From Salvia splendens (lineage: Eukaryota; Streptophyta; Magnoliopsida; Lamiales; Lamiaceae): a DNA stretch of 64,000 nucleotides. The notes beneath the pieces were generated by a model. It searched no databases and was not told the DNA's origin. It saw only the letters and a program-made list of their open reading frames with translations. Shown here piece after piece: positions 45,364-56,637 of this stretch. Made by a program: the position numbers and the translations under genes. Within the stretch, counting starts at the first letter, position 1, and each line of letters begins with the position of its first letter. The DNA lies in assembly GCF_004379255.2 (NCBI RefSeq), contig NC_056040.1, forward strand, positions 25,758,852-25,822,851, in the 5' to 3' direction.

Positions 45364-47396
45364 GGCCATCCACAACGCTGTTCCTATACCGTTCCTTAAA
45401 CCACTATTTGAGGGCCCCACTGTACTTTTTTACTCCATTCCTTAACTAAGGAACGGAACCTGCAACCCTCCGTTCCTTAACCGTTCCTTAAATTACTATT
45501 CATTCAATTTCATTTTTTTTATTTCCAACCCAATTCAATTTAAATAAACACACTTTATTAAAAAATAAACACACTTTATTAAAAAACACACAACATTAAA
45601 AAAATTTAAACTTTTAGAAAAATAAAAAGCACACAATTAAAATCCTAAAAAATAAAAAGCACACAATTAAAATCCTAAAAAAATAAAAGTACACAATCCG
45701 CCAAAATTTTCCCAAATGTGCTCAATTAGATCCTGTTGGAGTTGGGTGTGGGCACTAGAGTCGCGTGTCCTTGCACGAATAGATAACCGTTCTTGTATAG
45801 AAAGATGTGCTCCACTTCGAGGCGGATTACTTACGTTTGAGCTTCCGGGGGATTCGTCGTCGAACCAATTTCCCGCCTCGGGTCCTTCGTCTTGGACAAT
45901 CATGTTGTGCAAGATTATGCACGTATACATGATGTCGACCATGTTTTCCATGAACCACGTACGAGCCGGGGCTTTGATGATGTTGAAGCGCGCTTGGAGA
46001 ACCCCGAACGCCCTCTCCACATCCTTGCGAGCAGCCTCCTGCTTCTGCGCAAAAAGAGCCTGCTTTGGGTTCGCAGACCCACTGCACGTCTTCACGAAGG
46101 TAGGCCACTTCGGGTAGATGCCATCGGCGAGATAGTACCCCATTTTATAAAGCCGGTTGTTGGCGACGAAGTTGATAGCAGGCGCTTTACCATCCAAAAC
46201 TTCGGTCAAGAGGTCAGACTGGTGGAGCACGTTTACGTCGTTGTTCGACCCGGGGACCCCGAAGTACGCGTGCCAGATCCAAAGGCGGTAGTCGGCAACG
46301 ACCTCAAGTATAACGGTTGGGTGGGTGCCTTTGTGGCCGCTCGTGTAGGACCCCTTCCACGCCACCGGGCAATTCTTCCATTGCCAGTGCATGCAATCGA
46401 CGCTGCCGAGCATCCCGGGGAATCCGTGCACTATTTCGTGAAGGTCGAGCAGGAACTGACAATCGGTCGTGCTTGGCCTCCGGAGAAATTCGTCGGTGAA
46501 GGCCGCCCGGACGCCTTTGCAGAATTTGAGCAAGCACATTCGCACAGTGCTGTCTCCGATGTGGAGGTATTCGTCGAACATGTCGGCCGTTTGTCCAGTC
46601 GCAAGCTGGCGGATTGCTGCAGTACATTTCTGCAGCGTCGTGTGGCTGGGACGGCCAACCGCGTCGTACCCTTCCTGGAAGAACTCTTCCCGGGCTGCCA
46701 AAGTATTCGCGATGTGGAGAAATAAAGGTTTCCCCATGCGGAAACGGCGACGGAAGTACGTATCTCCCCAAAACGGGTTATCGCAGAAGTAGTCGCGTAC
46801 TAACCTTGTAGCGGCTTCCTCCCGGTTACGATGGATGTACGTACGGGAGCGTCGTTGGGGCGGCGCGGCTTCTTCGGCCTCCCGTCGTCGATCTTCTTCA
46901 AGTGATTGTTGCAATATTTGACGCATTTGTTCAAAAGGATCCATTAGTTTGATTAAATTTGGGAGAAGGAAAGCAGAGTTGATTTGAGATGAAAATTGGG
47001 GTGGAAATAGAGAGGAATAGATGTGTGTTTGTGATTGAAATGAGTATGAAATATGAGTATTTATAGAGTAAATAAATAAATAAAAAATAAATAAAAAAAT
47101 ACAAAACGGATATAAAAAAACGGTCACATTACCGTTGCAAATTTTTTTTTTTTTATTAAATTCGAATTTTTTTTAAAAAAAATTGAATTATTGCGTCACC
47201 GGGACGAAGCCCACTCGCGGGGCAGCGAGTGGGCTTCACGCGTCGAATGGGAGGCCACTCGACGCGGAACGCGGCACGGTATGGGAATGGCATGGGAACG
47301 GAATGACGACGGAACGAGGCCTGCAACGCGTGCCGCCGCGGAACCGTTCCGCCGGAACGGCATAGGAACTGCAACGGCACAGCGTTGCGGGTGCCC
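45364..47396 (-). mobile_element. Complete PIF/Harbinger transposon, 2033 bp
   Basis: Left end GGCCATCCACAACGCTGTTC; the right end on the complementary strand is GGGCACCCGCAACGCTGTGC. Both are flanked by TTA (45361-45363 and 47397-47399). The single intact gene is a transposase on the minus strand; no ORF1 is present. The right subterminal part holds a stem CCCACTCGCGG...CAGCGAGTGGG. Confidence 0.93.
45667..46944 (-). CDS. PIF/Harbinger transposase (HARBI1/ALP1-like), intact
   Basis: A DDE transposase of 425 aa. I start it at MDPFEQMRQIL (ATG 46944) rather than the in-frame ATG at 47127, because the extra 61 residues are translated AT-rich leader. Conserved blocks: DYFCDNPFWGDTYFRRRF, DAVGRPSHTTLQKCTAAIRQ, GFPGMLGSVDCMHW (first Asp), GSNNDVNVL (second Asp) and ARKDVERAFGVLQARF (Glu), then TCIILHNMIVQDE. 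No stop or frameshift. The last residues, GGLCTFIFLGF, run close to the AT-rich 3' end and may not be conserved. The protein may cut and reinsert this and related elements; known relatives need a second protein, which this element lacks. Confidence 0.93.
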   Translation of the reverse strand: MDPFEQMRQILQQSLEEDRRREAEEAAPPQRRSRTYIHRNREEAATRLVRDYFCDNPFWGDTYFRRRFRMGKPLFLHIANTLAAREEFFQEGYDAVGRPSHTTLQKCTAAIRQLATGQTADMFDEYLHIGDSTVRMCLLKFCKGVRAAFTDEFLRRPSTTDCQFLLDLHEIVHGFPGMLGSVDCMHWQWKNCPVAWKGSYTSGHKGTHPTVILEVVADYRLWIWHAYFGVPGSNNDVNVLHQSDLLTEVLDGKAPAINFVANNRLYKMGYYLADGIYPKWPTFVKTCSGSANPKQALFAQKQEAARKDVERAFGVLQARFNIIKAPARTWFMENMVDIMYTCIILHNMIVQDEGPEAGNWFDDESPGSSNVSNPPRSGAHLSIQERLSIRARTRDSSAHTQLQQDLIEHIWENFGGLCTFIFLGF

Positions 47397-47559
47397 TTAG
47401 TAGTGTATCAATACCAGCTAAACTTTTGATTTTCCCTATAGCTAATAGTTATAGAAAAAACGAGATCATATCATATACTACGTACCTAAATCCAAAAACA
47501 AACTATTTTGTTAAATTTATTGTTTGAAAGTGTTTGACGAATACAGTGAGTATAAAGTA

Positions 47560-47760
47560 CTCCCTCCGTCCCATAGTAGATGTCACACTTTTCTTTTTAG
47601 TTTGTCCCACAAAAGATGTCACATTTCCTTTTTTGAAAAAAGTTTCATCTCACATTAATATAAGAATACTATTTTCTCTCACCGCTCAACACACAAAACA
47701 ACATCTTCTAAAATCACGTGTCACTTTCCAAGTATGTCATCTATCATGGGACGGAGGGAG
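47560..47760. mobile_element. Stowaway-type MITE, 201 bp
   Basis: CTCCCTCCGTCCCATAGTAG at left and CTATCATGGGACGGAGGGAG at right are near-perfect inverted repeats, flanked by TA at 47558-47559 and 47761-47762. Confidence 0.92.
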
Positions 47761-47762
47761 TA

Positions 47763-48288
47763 CTATTAAAGGACTAACAAATGAACTTTTTATAACACAT
47801 GCTCAAATAAATCCAAAATGAATAGTATAGTATATTCCAATATTGACCCACCCACAATTCTCAGCTGCTATCTGGCTTTGCATGCGGAATTTTGTCTTTG
47901 TTATTTATTATGGTCCCGATTTTATATTTCCCTTTCCTTTTTTTTTCTAAATAAAAAATACTCCAATGATCCCAATAAATATGAAACATGTGGTTTCCTA
48001 TACGTTATTTTATATAATGTTGTTTTGTGAGATAATTAAAATAGTGTAAAATAAAAGAGAGGAAAAAGTATAGATGGTGTTTTTATTCAGGAAACATTTT
48101 TTTTTGATGAAACTACTCAAAAAGGAAAACTTCTCATTTTTAATAGGACAGATAATAGTATATAAGTAAATCAGGGATGACATAATCTTCAAACACTCAA
48201 AATCAGCCCCATTTTTAGGGCCCATCACTTTGTGTCTCTGTTGTTTTTAACCTTGGCTTGGCTTGGCTTTGGCTTGGCCATTATTCAG

Positions 48289-48289
<1 letters not shown>
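47763..48289 (+). other. Upstream region of STERILE APETALA
   Basis: AT-rich presumed promoter. CTTGG(C) repeats (48252-48278) precede the microsatellite. No clear TATA box apart from the AT repeat itself. Confidence 0.4.

Positions 48290-48320
<31 letters not shown>
48290..48320. repeat. (AT)15 microsatellite ending at the start codon
   Basis: An uninterrupted (AT)15 run (48291-48320, preceded by a T) ends immediately at the ATG of the STERILE APETALA gene, so the start codon continues the repeat. Confidence 0.9.
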
Positions 48321-48325
<5 letters not shown>

Positions 48326-51300
48326 AACATCGTCTTCTTCAAGCAGTAGCAGCAGCGATGGCGGCACAGGCTCGTCTTTCCAGAGAAGGACGAGATCAAG
48401 AAAGGGTGTTTGGCCGGAACCATTTGTGGAGGCTCTCGCCGTTCAAGTCGCCACTGAGGCATACCTCAACTCCGGCCGCCTTTCCGCTGCTCAAGCTCTC
48501 CTCAACATCTTTCAAGTACTCTCTCTCTCTCTCTCTCTCTCTCTATACACAAAATGCATGCTCTTTGTTTTTGCTCTGAATCATGATAAACAACTATTAA
48601 CGAGACAGTTTGGTAGGAAAGATAAATAAACTAAACATGATAAAAACACATATACTATGTCATTTTTGTTTATAAAACACTCTCAAATAGATAAGTCATC
48701 TATCCTATCAAACTGCTCGTACATAATTAAGTTGATATCTTTATCAACAATGCCATCCATTTGTAATGAAATGAAGAAAATATGGTTAATTAGTGTATTA
48801 CTAGTAAGGACAAAATGTGGTTGATAATTACTAGTAATGAAAGGGAGGTAAAATTTAATGGTTGAGGGGTGCAATTGAGGAACAAAAAGGGTAAGTTGAT
48901 TTGATTACCCAGGCAGAGAGTTAAATAATAAAGGCAAAATGGGTTTAAGTCTTTATCTTTTGTGACAGAAAAGAATGGATATTTTAGGGTGGGTGGCTTT
49001 TTTGATCGGATCATTTCGTGGAAAAGGGTTATTTTGTTGGTTTCTCTTTCTTTGGGTGAGATCTACAAATCTATAAATTAGTTTTGACTAGTTTTTTCCC
49101 ATTGCTGCTACAACTCTGACAACGCTGATGTTGACTTGTCAAGAGCAACCCCTTTTGCAAATTGTACAAAGATGCTATATATACAGTACTTTAACTTTTT
49201 CACTTAAAACTCACTAATTTTACCCTCCATTTTTGGGAACTCAAGCATGATAGTCTATTAATTTTGGATTAGGGTCACCATGGCCACTTGATCTATTGCA
49301 ATCAGACAGAATCATTACTCAATTTCTCATGCTCTTATTCTTATTAATTAATTTTGCCATGTCTTCTCACCAGTCAAACCCGATCCCACTAATTTGCACA
49401 ATATTAACTGTTTCATATTCCATGTTAATGACACATGTTATGATTTTGTCATATGGCTTGAACCGTGACAACAAAAATACTAATTTATGCATGCTAATTA
49501 CCACTTTTAGCATCTACGATCACTACATATCTCATTTTATTAGTATTATTTTTAAGTAAATAGAACTCATGTTAAATTTCAATCACATTTTGTTAGAAAC
49601 TTATGTATAAATGTATGGCTTATATTTTATTAATTTTTTATTCATTATTAAATGAAAATAAAACATGTATTGATGACTGAAGAAAGTACAAGTATGTAAT
49701 AGTGGGTTTTATTAAATTATGATAGAATCATGACATAACCTTCAGTTTTCGGTCGCACTTGTATAAAAAAGTGATCTCTTAATTAATGCACCTCTTATTC
49801 AAATAAACACAACACTTTTCCTTTTAGTCAATCCTTCATAGCTTAAGCAATCCAAAAGCTACAAACTAAATAGGTGTAGGGTTTGAACCAATTTGATTTT
49901 TGCTCACAATTTGTTGATCAGTGCATCGTTAGTTGAGCTGCATACCTTTAGACACCCTCTATATTATATTGATATACAGTAGTAATTGCTTGTTATATAA
50001 GTGAGCATAGTTGACTACATACATGGACTAATAATATAAGGGAGCGGCGCGTGGGGTTTTTTCACAAAGTGAGACTTGGCATGATCTTGGATTTGATGAA
50101 ATATACTTCTTCCCTTGAAATATGTGTTTTGACTTAGTTAGGTGCTGGCATTGGTAATTGCTTTTCATATGTTTTTAATTTGTTGAAAATGACTAAATTT
50201 TACTAGGAGGTTTTCAATATATGCCGTGTGTATAAGTATAATCTGCTTTGTTATCATGTAGTACTAATAACATAATACTCGTGGTTGGGACATTTCTTTT
50301 AGGCACGAAATTAAAAAATTGATTTGTTAAAGATTAAAGTGGAAAGAGTAAAGTAAGATGAGAATAAAGTAAGAAAAATGAAGAGAATAAGAGAAAGAAT
50401 AAAATTTTTACCAAAAAAGAAAATAACTCTACTAACTTGGAACAAACTAAAAAGAAATACGACTCAACTACCTTGAGACGAGGGAGTTTCATGTATTTGG
50501 AAATACATATTACTCCCTCCGTCCCGCACTACTCGCACTTATTTTCTTTTTGGGCGTCCCAAGTTACTTGCACTCTTTCCATTTTTAGTAAAAAATTTCA
50601 CCTACAGCCGTAATTTTTGACTTTCCTATACACTCATTCATTAATCTCCGTGCCGAAAAGGAAAGGGGCGAGTAGCCCGGGACGGAGGGAGTACTATATT
50701 TGATACTATAACGCAATCACTACCCAAATAAATAACTAGAGAACACGAATTTGGTTTACTATAAGAGCGATTTAGTTCACAACATAAATTTGAAAACACA
50801 AGGTAAACTAAAACGCTATTACAGTGAACTAAATATTTCACATAGTAAATACTACAAATTGTAGTGAACTAATATCGTTCTTATACTTATAGTGAAATAA
50901 ATTCGTATTCTCTAGTTATTCATTTAAGATTAGTTAGGTACCGATCATCTCCCCATGTTTAATTATATTTATGCTATTTAATCATGGTGATTAGTTAATA
51001 AAATTGCAATGATGATCTATATTTATTTAATTGCAGGTTTGTCCGAGATGGAGAGCTATTTCACGATCGGAGCTTCTGTGGCAGAAGCTGACGCGGCGGA
51101 TCTGGAACGCTGAGAATCTCCGCCGCGACACGTGGCGGGAGGAGTACATTTACTGGCATCGGACGGCTGCCAATTTCCGGCAGCGGAGATACGAGCACAC
51201 AACCCTTCCTTTCACCGACGGCCTATTATGCCAGCGGCTGGCGCTCTCCGACGGGTACCTCGCCGCCGGCTTCTCCGACGGCGGCGTCTACCTCTTCCAC

Positions 51301-52669
51301 CTCCCTAGCCGGGCCCACCTCAGCACATTCTACCCGCTCGACCGCCATCGCCTCGGCCGCTTCTCCATATCCATCTCTGGGATCATTCTTTCCGATGTCC
51401 GCCTCGTCTTCGCCACGTTGGATGGCGACATCCACACCGCCACAATCAACGACGGGATGCCTCTCCGCAGAGCGCACATAGGTGACGTGGTTAACAACGG
51501 CGCCCTTATCGATTTCACTGGCAGTAACCGCTGGTGGGTCGGCCTTTATGCAGGTGCGTAATATCCACATTTGTCATTTCGATCCATTCATAAAATAATA
51601 TTTGTATTTGTTATTTTTTTCTATTTTTAGTAAGTAGACTTACTTTACACTGATTCATCATTGCACTAAAATTCTATTATTATAAAACTAAAAAGTATAC
51701 TACCTCGTCCCATAAAAAATATGCACTTTCCATTTTTGTCCGTCTCATTATAATATGAACATTTCCATTTATAAAAAGTTGACTCCAACTCATTACTCAT
51801 ATACATCAATGTATTTACAACTTATACTATGATGACTCACTATCACAACTCATTAAACACTAATAATAATGGGGATCTCACTATCCATTAACACTACTTT
51901 AACTACCCTTCTCATCTTTACTCTTAAAACCAATTGTGCATTCATTTTCGTGCCATTTCGAATGCATTGATGTATATGGTAAAACGTGTACAGAGTGAAA
52001 GTGGAATCTGCATTCCACTAACTTTTCCCATCCAATTTTTTTACATTTCTTAAAACCCTCACAGACTGAAAGTGAGACTTTAAATCGTGGACAGGTTCCC
52101 CGGAACGGGCCATCCAAATATGGAATGGCGAGACGGAGGAGTTGCTATTTGTGGGCGGAACCCTAACGGACCCGGAAGCAGTGATGGGGTGGCATTCCCT
52201 ATCCGACGTGACAGAACTACTCGGAAGAGTGAGGATGACCGGCAACGAGAAGGCGGTGGCGTGCACGAGCTCGCGCATGATCCTCTTCGACCTACAAAAC
52301 GAAGGCGAAGTCCTGCTCGAGCTAGTCCTCGGAAGAGGCATAATGCTAGGCTGCTTCGACGCCAACTACTATGCGGCGCTGATCACTGATCAGCGCGGCA
52401 TAGGCTGCCTGCGCCTGCTGATGGATGCAGACGAGGTATGCAGGTTCAGGGTGAGAGGCCCCGCCGCCCTCGGCTGCATCAACGCAGGATACGCCGTTAT
52501 TGTAAACAGTGGAGTGATTAGGGTTTGGGAGATTGAGCATGGACAGTGTCTCTACAGTTTTAGAGAGAGAATAGGAGGAGATTGTAGCGCCATTGTTGCA
52601 GATGAAAGGCGTGTTGCAGCGGCTGCACAAGGTGGGATTATCCATTTATGGGATTTTGGGGCTCAATGA
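48321..52669 (+). CDS. SAP: STERILE APETALA, F-box/WD40-like floral and organ-size regulator
   Basis: SAP is the substrate adaptor of an SCF ubiquitin ligase that promotes organ growth and is needed for flower development. Exons: 48321-48515, 51037-51553, 52095-52669; 428 aa. Joins: NIFQ/VCPRW (phase 0) and GLYA(G)SPER (phase 1). A poly-Ser N-terminus (4-12) precedes the F-box-like segment, about 31-85 (WPEPFVEALAVQVATEAYLN, RWRAISRSELLWQKLTRRIW). Then come SAP-typical EEYIYWHRTAANFRQRR, LAAGFSDGGVYLFHL, LVFATLDGDIH, AHIGDVVNNGALIDFTG and GGTLTDPEAVMGWHSL, with degenerate WD40-like repeats to IHLWDFGAQ. Intron 1 is 2.5 kb with MITEs; its donor is followed directly by a CT repeat. Intron 2 holds a truncated MITE. 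Confidence 0.93.
48518..48542 (+). repeat. (CT)n microsatellite at the first SAP 5' splice site
   Basis: The intron begins GTACTCTCTCTCT, so the donor GTAC leads straight into about a dozen CT units. Length change here would alter the intronic positions that pair with U1/U6. Confidence 0.8.
50285..50488. mobile_element. Decayed Stowaway-type MITE in SAP intron 1
   Basis: GGTTGGGACATTTCTTTTAG at left and AAATACGACTCAACTACCTT then GAGACGAGGGAG at right resemble the 23364-23580 family. The termini are eroded. Confidence 0.6.
50513..50691. mobile_element. Stowaway-type MITE in SAP intron 1
   Basis: CTCCCTCCGTCCCGCACTAC at left and AGTAGCCCGGGACGGAGGGA at right, flanked by TA at 50511-50512 and 50692-50693. 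179 bp. Confidence 0.9.
51703..51990. mobile_element. Truncated Stowaway-type MITE in SAP intron 2
   Basis: CTACCTCGTCCCATAAAAAA at left and inner blocks CACTTTCCATTTTTGTC and CGTGCCATTTCGAATGC match the family at 53791-54019. The right terminus (CGGAGGGAG) is missing. Confidence 0.55.
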
Positions 52670-53069
52670 TATGAATAGGGAGGGTAAATTAGGGTTTACA
52701 AATTATGCATGAACAGTGTCGACCTTTCACTTTCATTATTGTCGTCATATATAACATATTCTCAAAATTGGATTTTGTCACTATCTATATCTGTTGGTAT
52801 TATCATTTTGTGATCTAGATAGCACATGGATCTATTAAAGTTTTATACTTATCGAAACCACAAACAAGTACAAATTTAATTAATATTGTACTCCTATATA
52901 ACCCTGTTGTCTATTCACTTTTTTTTATTATTATATAATTTTGGGTCTCCAATACCGATCAATATCATTAGTTATAATTACTTTTCCCATATCATTCAAA
53001 GTAATACTACTATTTGATATATTTGCAAAAAGAAAATACTATGTACTTTTGCCCTTTTAACAACTAAAT
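52670..53069 (+). other. 3' flank of SAP
   Basis: Presumed 3' UTR and AT-rich spacer. Nothing further recognised. Confidence 0.4.
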
Positions 53070-53071
53070 AA

Positions 53072-53462
53072 AGGGAAAATAGCCTTAATAATCATGAACT
53101 TTCTTAAAGTAGTGAGATTTCCGAAAAACTTTAAAAGCGATAGAAAATACCACGAATTTTGATAGATATGTGAATTTCCCTTGAAATGAATTTTTTTGCC
53201 AAGTAAGTGATGTGGCTCGCGGGATGTCCCAACGAAAATAGGACAAAACACAACCTTTTTAAAATAGCAAAACGTCGTTGTTTGAACCCTAACTACAATT
53301 ATAATCAATCATATTCCCGCAAAATCAGTAAACTTGGCTAGAAAATTAATGTCATAGGAAATCCACACATCTACAAAGTTTATGTATTTCCCATCACTTT
53401 TAAAGTTTGTGGAAAATGTCAGATTTTAAGGAAAGTTTATGATTTTTAAGACTATTTTTCCT
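53072..53462. mobile_element. MITE with long terminal inverted repeats
   Basis: Left GGGAAAATAGCCTTAATAAT and the complement of the right end, GGAAAAATAGTCTTAAAAAT, are inverted and extend further in (ATCATGAACTTTC / GAAAGTTTATGAT). The flanks contain matching AAATAA. The superfamily is unclear; long arms would suit a Mutator-type element. Confidence 0.6.
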
Positions 53463-53790
53463 TAAATAAAATGCCTAAAATCTTGTTGTGAATAAGAAAT
53501 ATGCCACTTTATATAAAATGGAAAGAATAAGAAATGTGTCACTTTGGACGAAAAGAGTACAACTATCGAAATAAATGTATTATAGTGAGTGTTTCCTATT
53601 ATTTAACATTTTTAAGAATTAGCCAAGTGTTTATTGTTTTCACTACTTTTTATTACTACAAAAAATTGTCTGCAATTTATATTGATGAGTACGCATCACT
53701 GAAAAAAAGTGTTATTTGACGGTTCTGGTTCACGGCCTGAATCCATCGGTTCTGGCGAATAACTGCCAGTTTTCCGTCAGTTTAAAAAAA

Positions 53791-54019
53791 ATTCCTTTCG
53801 GCCCATAAAAATATATACACTTTCCATTTTCGTCTGTCCTATAAAAATATGAGCATTTCCATTTATGGAAAGTTATACTAATTTATTACCTATATAATAT
53901 GTGAGTCCCACTATCCACTAACAATATAGCCACCCTTCTCCTCTTATCTCTTACTTTACCAATTTTATATTAATTCTTGTGCCATATCATATGCCCATAT
54001 TTTTATGGATCGGAGGGAG
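53791..54019. mobile_element. Stowaway-type MITE, left end eroded
   Basis: TTTCGGCCCATAAAAATATA at left pairs with CATATTTTTATGGATCGGAG at right, which ends CGGAGGGAG before TA (54020-54021). The left terminal bases are lost. Confidence 0.65.
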
Positions 54020-54021
54020 TA

Positions 54022-56045
54022 TTTTTTTTAGGAAATTGATTTTTCAATTCAATTTTTAATTATAAAATCAATTGGTCATACTTAAAGTTAGACTTTTTAT
54101 TTTTAAAAAGCCAACACTTAATGTTGGACTTGGACCTTTGAGTTGGAAGAGTATTGGGTAATTATCTTTTATAGCTACACATTATTGGATGTGTTGCTCT
54201 TTCTTTCAATATGCGATAAAAGTCATTATTTATAACTACATAATATATCTCCATCATTCTTTGTCTATATTAGTACTCTATCTTCAATTATTATAATTTA
54301 ACTATAAATATTATTACATGGAGTACTATTCATTATTTCTTTATCATTATCGATTTGTTTATATGTATAAATTTATGTATATGTTAACTAATACTTCGTC
54401 CATTCCGCGGTAGTGGAGGCGTTTCTTTTCAACACGCGATTTAGGAAATATTGTGATAAGTGAGTTAAGTAAATGGAGAATAAAGTAGGAAATGAAAAAG
54501 GTAGAGAGACAAAGAGAAAATAAAGTAAGAGAGAGTAAAGTAATTAATAAGAAATGTGTTGACTTTTACTAAAAAAAAGGAAATGACTCTACTTAATATG
54601 AAACGTACCAAAATGGAAAAATGACTCCACACATTAAAAAAATAATTATTATACAAATTGTATTAATCTATTAATAACTGTTATACATATAATTATTTTT
54701 CTATATACAAATCATATTACTCAATAATTTTTTATTCTTATCTATCAAGAATGTATATTCAAATAATAATTTTATTTATATAAATTATAAAATCAATTAA
54801 AATAATAATTATTATACAAAGTCGCACTATTAGTCTACTACTAATATATAAATATATAAATTATATATACCACTATACAAATCATATTTTCTTTAACGGT
54901 CTATTTTTATCATTATTATACAAATTATATTAAATACTTGTTTTTTATATTTTAATCAATACATTGAGAAAATGAGCAACATACGTACATTCAATCCAAT
55001 TTATGGACACATCCACATTCTATAAATATACCAATAAATATTTTTTTTATTTAAGCCGCAGGTTCAGGTTTTGCATTGCATTGAACTAGAACTGGTAACC
55101 AGCAAAGTGTCCACCGTTTGCCAATGCTAGTTTCGAACTAGCGATTAACCGATAGTTCGATTTGGGCACGTATGTGCACATAACAAACGCTATACCTTGA
55201 TTTCAATTTGAATAGTCTTTTCACTTTGCTGTTTCATTTTGGTTTATACCCTTTTGGCCAATTCTCTTTCAATTGTTTTACATATTTTTGAAGAAACCAA
55301 AAAATCAGAAATATTCTACTTTCCCTAAACATCAATATCCGTAAATACATAGTCCACTCTCCAATAGCCCATGTGCACTATCATACATCCATAATGCAAT
55401 CATTTTTCTATTTATTAATTTAGCTCCAACTATTTCATCTCCATTTTCGATGTAACTCCATATGGTTTCAAAAAAAAAACGTTTTTAATCAATTTAAAGT
55501 ACTTTCAAAATTAACTTTTCAATAAGCATTGAATTATAGATGTTTCAGTAAGCATTTTGCCATGGGAAAATTGAGATTTATTTTTTAAAATTCATGATCA
55601 TTGCTGTCGGTTTTGAAAATCATAGGACATAGTATTAGAATAAGACTAAGATTTATGATTTTATTCGTAATTTATCCAAAATTAAATGAGTAACGACATT
55701 TTTTTCTGGAGATATTACAAAATCATCTTTTATTTGAGGTGGTCTCTTGTGCGTTTCACCACATCATGGGTTACGGGAGATGAAGCTTAATCACAATGCA
55801 TCTCTTAAATGCTAAACCCATACAATAGAAGTCAAATTTAACTGCCATTTCTTGATTACATGAAATTTTCACCACTATTTTTATAATTTTATAATTTTTG
55901 TGTTATCAAATAAATTAATATAAAATAAGATATTAAAATAACATAATATGAAAATCTTCGTGATATTAAAATATCAAAAAATTACAACAAGAAACTAAAT
56001 AAAAAAGGTACAAATTAGCTTCACCGGTTAGTGTGCCTACATTTC
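54022..56045. other. AT-rich intergenic region
   Basis: No gene supported. 54390-54635 resembles a decayed Stowaway MITE (TACTTCGTCCATTCCGCGG at left). The rest is low-complexity AT-rich sequence with repeated TATTATACAAAT-type words. Confidence 0.45.
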
Positions 56046-56376
56046 TTCAATCATATTGCACTGGAGTCGAGTATGAGCTTCTTCCTCGCGAGTTGTAACA
56101 AATGCACAACACACCGTATTGAAGTTGGGCGGTAAAGCCCGATGTTGGAGCTTGCGGGCTACACCGGAGCTTAGTCCAGCGTTCTCCTCGCCCCTATGGT
56201 GACTCCTTCACCATCATCCTCGACTATCAGATTAAGCATGATGATGAACACATACATGACATCAACAATACACAGTAGAAACGCGTTGGGCCTTTAACTA
56301 TTGTCCAAAATGTGATTGGAGCGCACCAAATGCCCGCTCTACATCCTTCCGCGCAGCCTCTTGTCTTTGAGCAAAT
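56046..56376 (-). pseudogene. C-terminal scrap of a Harbinger transposase
   Basis: On the minus strand near 56376-56310 the reading AQRQEAARKDVERAFGALQS matches the transposase segment holding the catalytic Glu. Downstream pieces (VDVMYVFIIMLNLIVEDDGE) in another frame match the region after it. Several stops and shifts; the remainder of the gene is absent. Confidence 0.8.
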
Positions 56377-56400
56377 AAATGTATAATAGAATGTTTCCTA

Positions 56401-56635
56401 CTCCCTCAGTCCCATGTTATTTGCACTGTTGCTTTTCGGCTCGCCACAAACTCCTTACACTATTTATAGTTTAAGTTAAAATTACTGCATTTAATTAATA
56501 TGTTAGTTTAAGTTAAGAGCTCCTTTATTAAGTGGTGTCTCATTACACTTAAAATTCTAATTTAATTACACTAAAAATTCAATCCCAAATTTACGGCCTA
56601 AAATGAAAAGTGCGAGTAACGTGAGACAGATGGAG
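56401..56635. mobile_element. Stowaway-type MITE
   Basis: CTCCCTCAGTCCCATGTTAT at left and GAGTAACGTGAGACAGATGG at right are inverted ends flanked by TA at 56399-56400 and 56636-56637. It abuts the Harbinger scrap. Confidence 0.78.
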
Positions 56636-56637
56636 TA

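Noticed and set aside
45716..46792. Several plus-strand open frames, up to 277 codons, across the Harbinger transposase
   Set aside because: They are antisense to an intact, conserved transposase gene in a GC-rich stretch and show no domain of their own.
46945..47127. Upstream in-frame ATG extending the Harbinger transposase by 61 residues
   Set aside because: The extension is translated AT-rich 5' leader, Phe/Tyr/Ser-rich and unlike the family, which begins near MDPF.
48232..48579. 115-codon open frame overlapping the first SAP exon in another frame
   Set aside because: It translates the AT and CT microsatellites and reads through the splice donor; the SAP frame is conserved.
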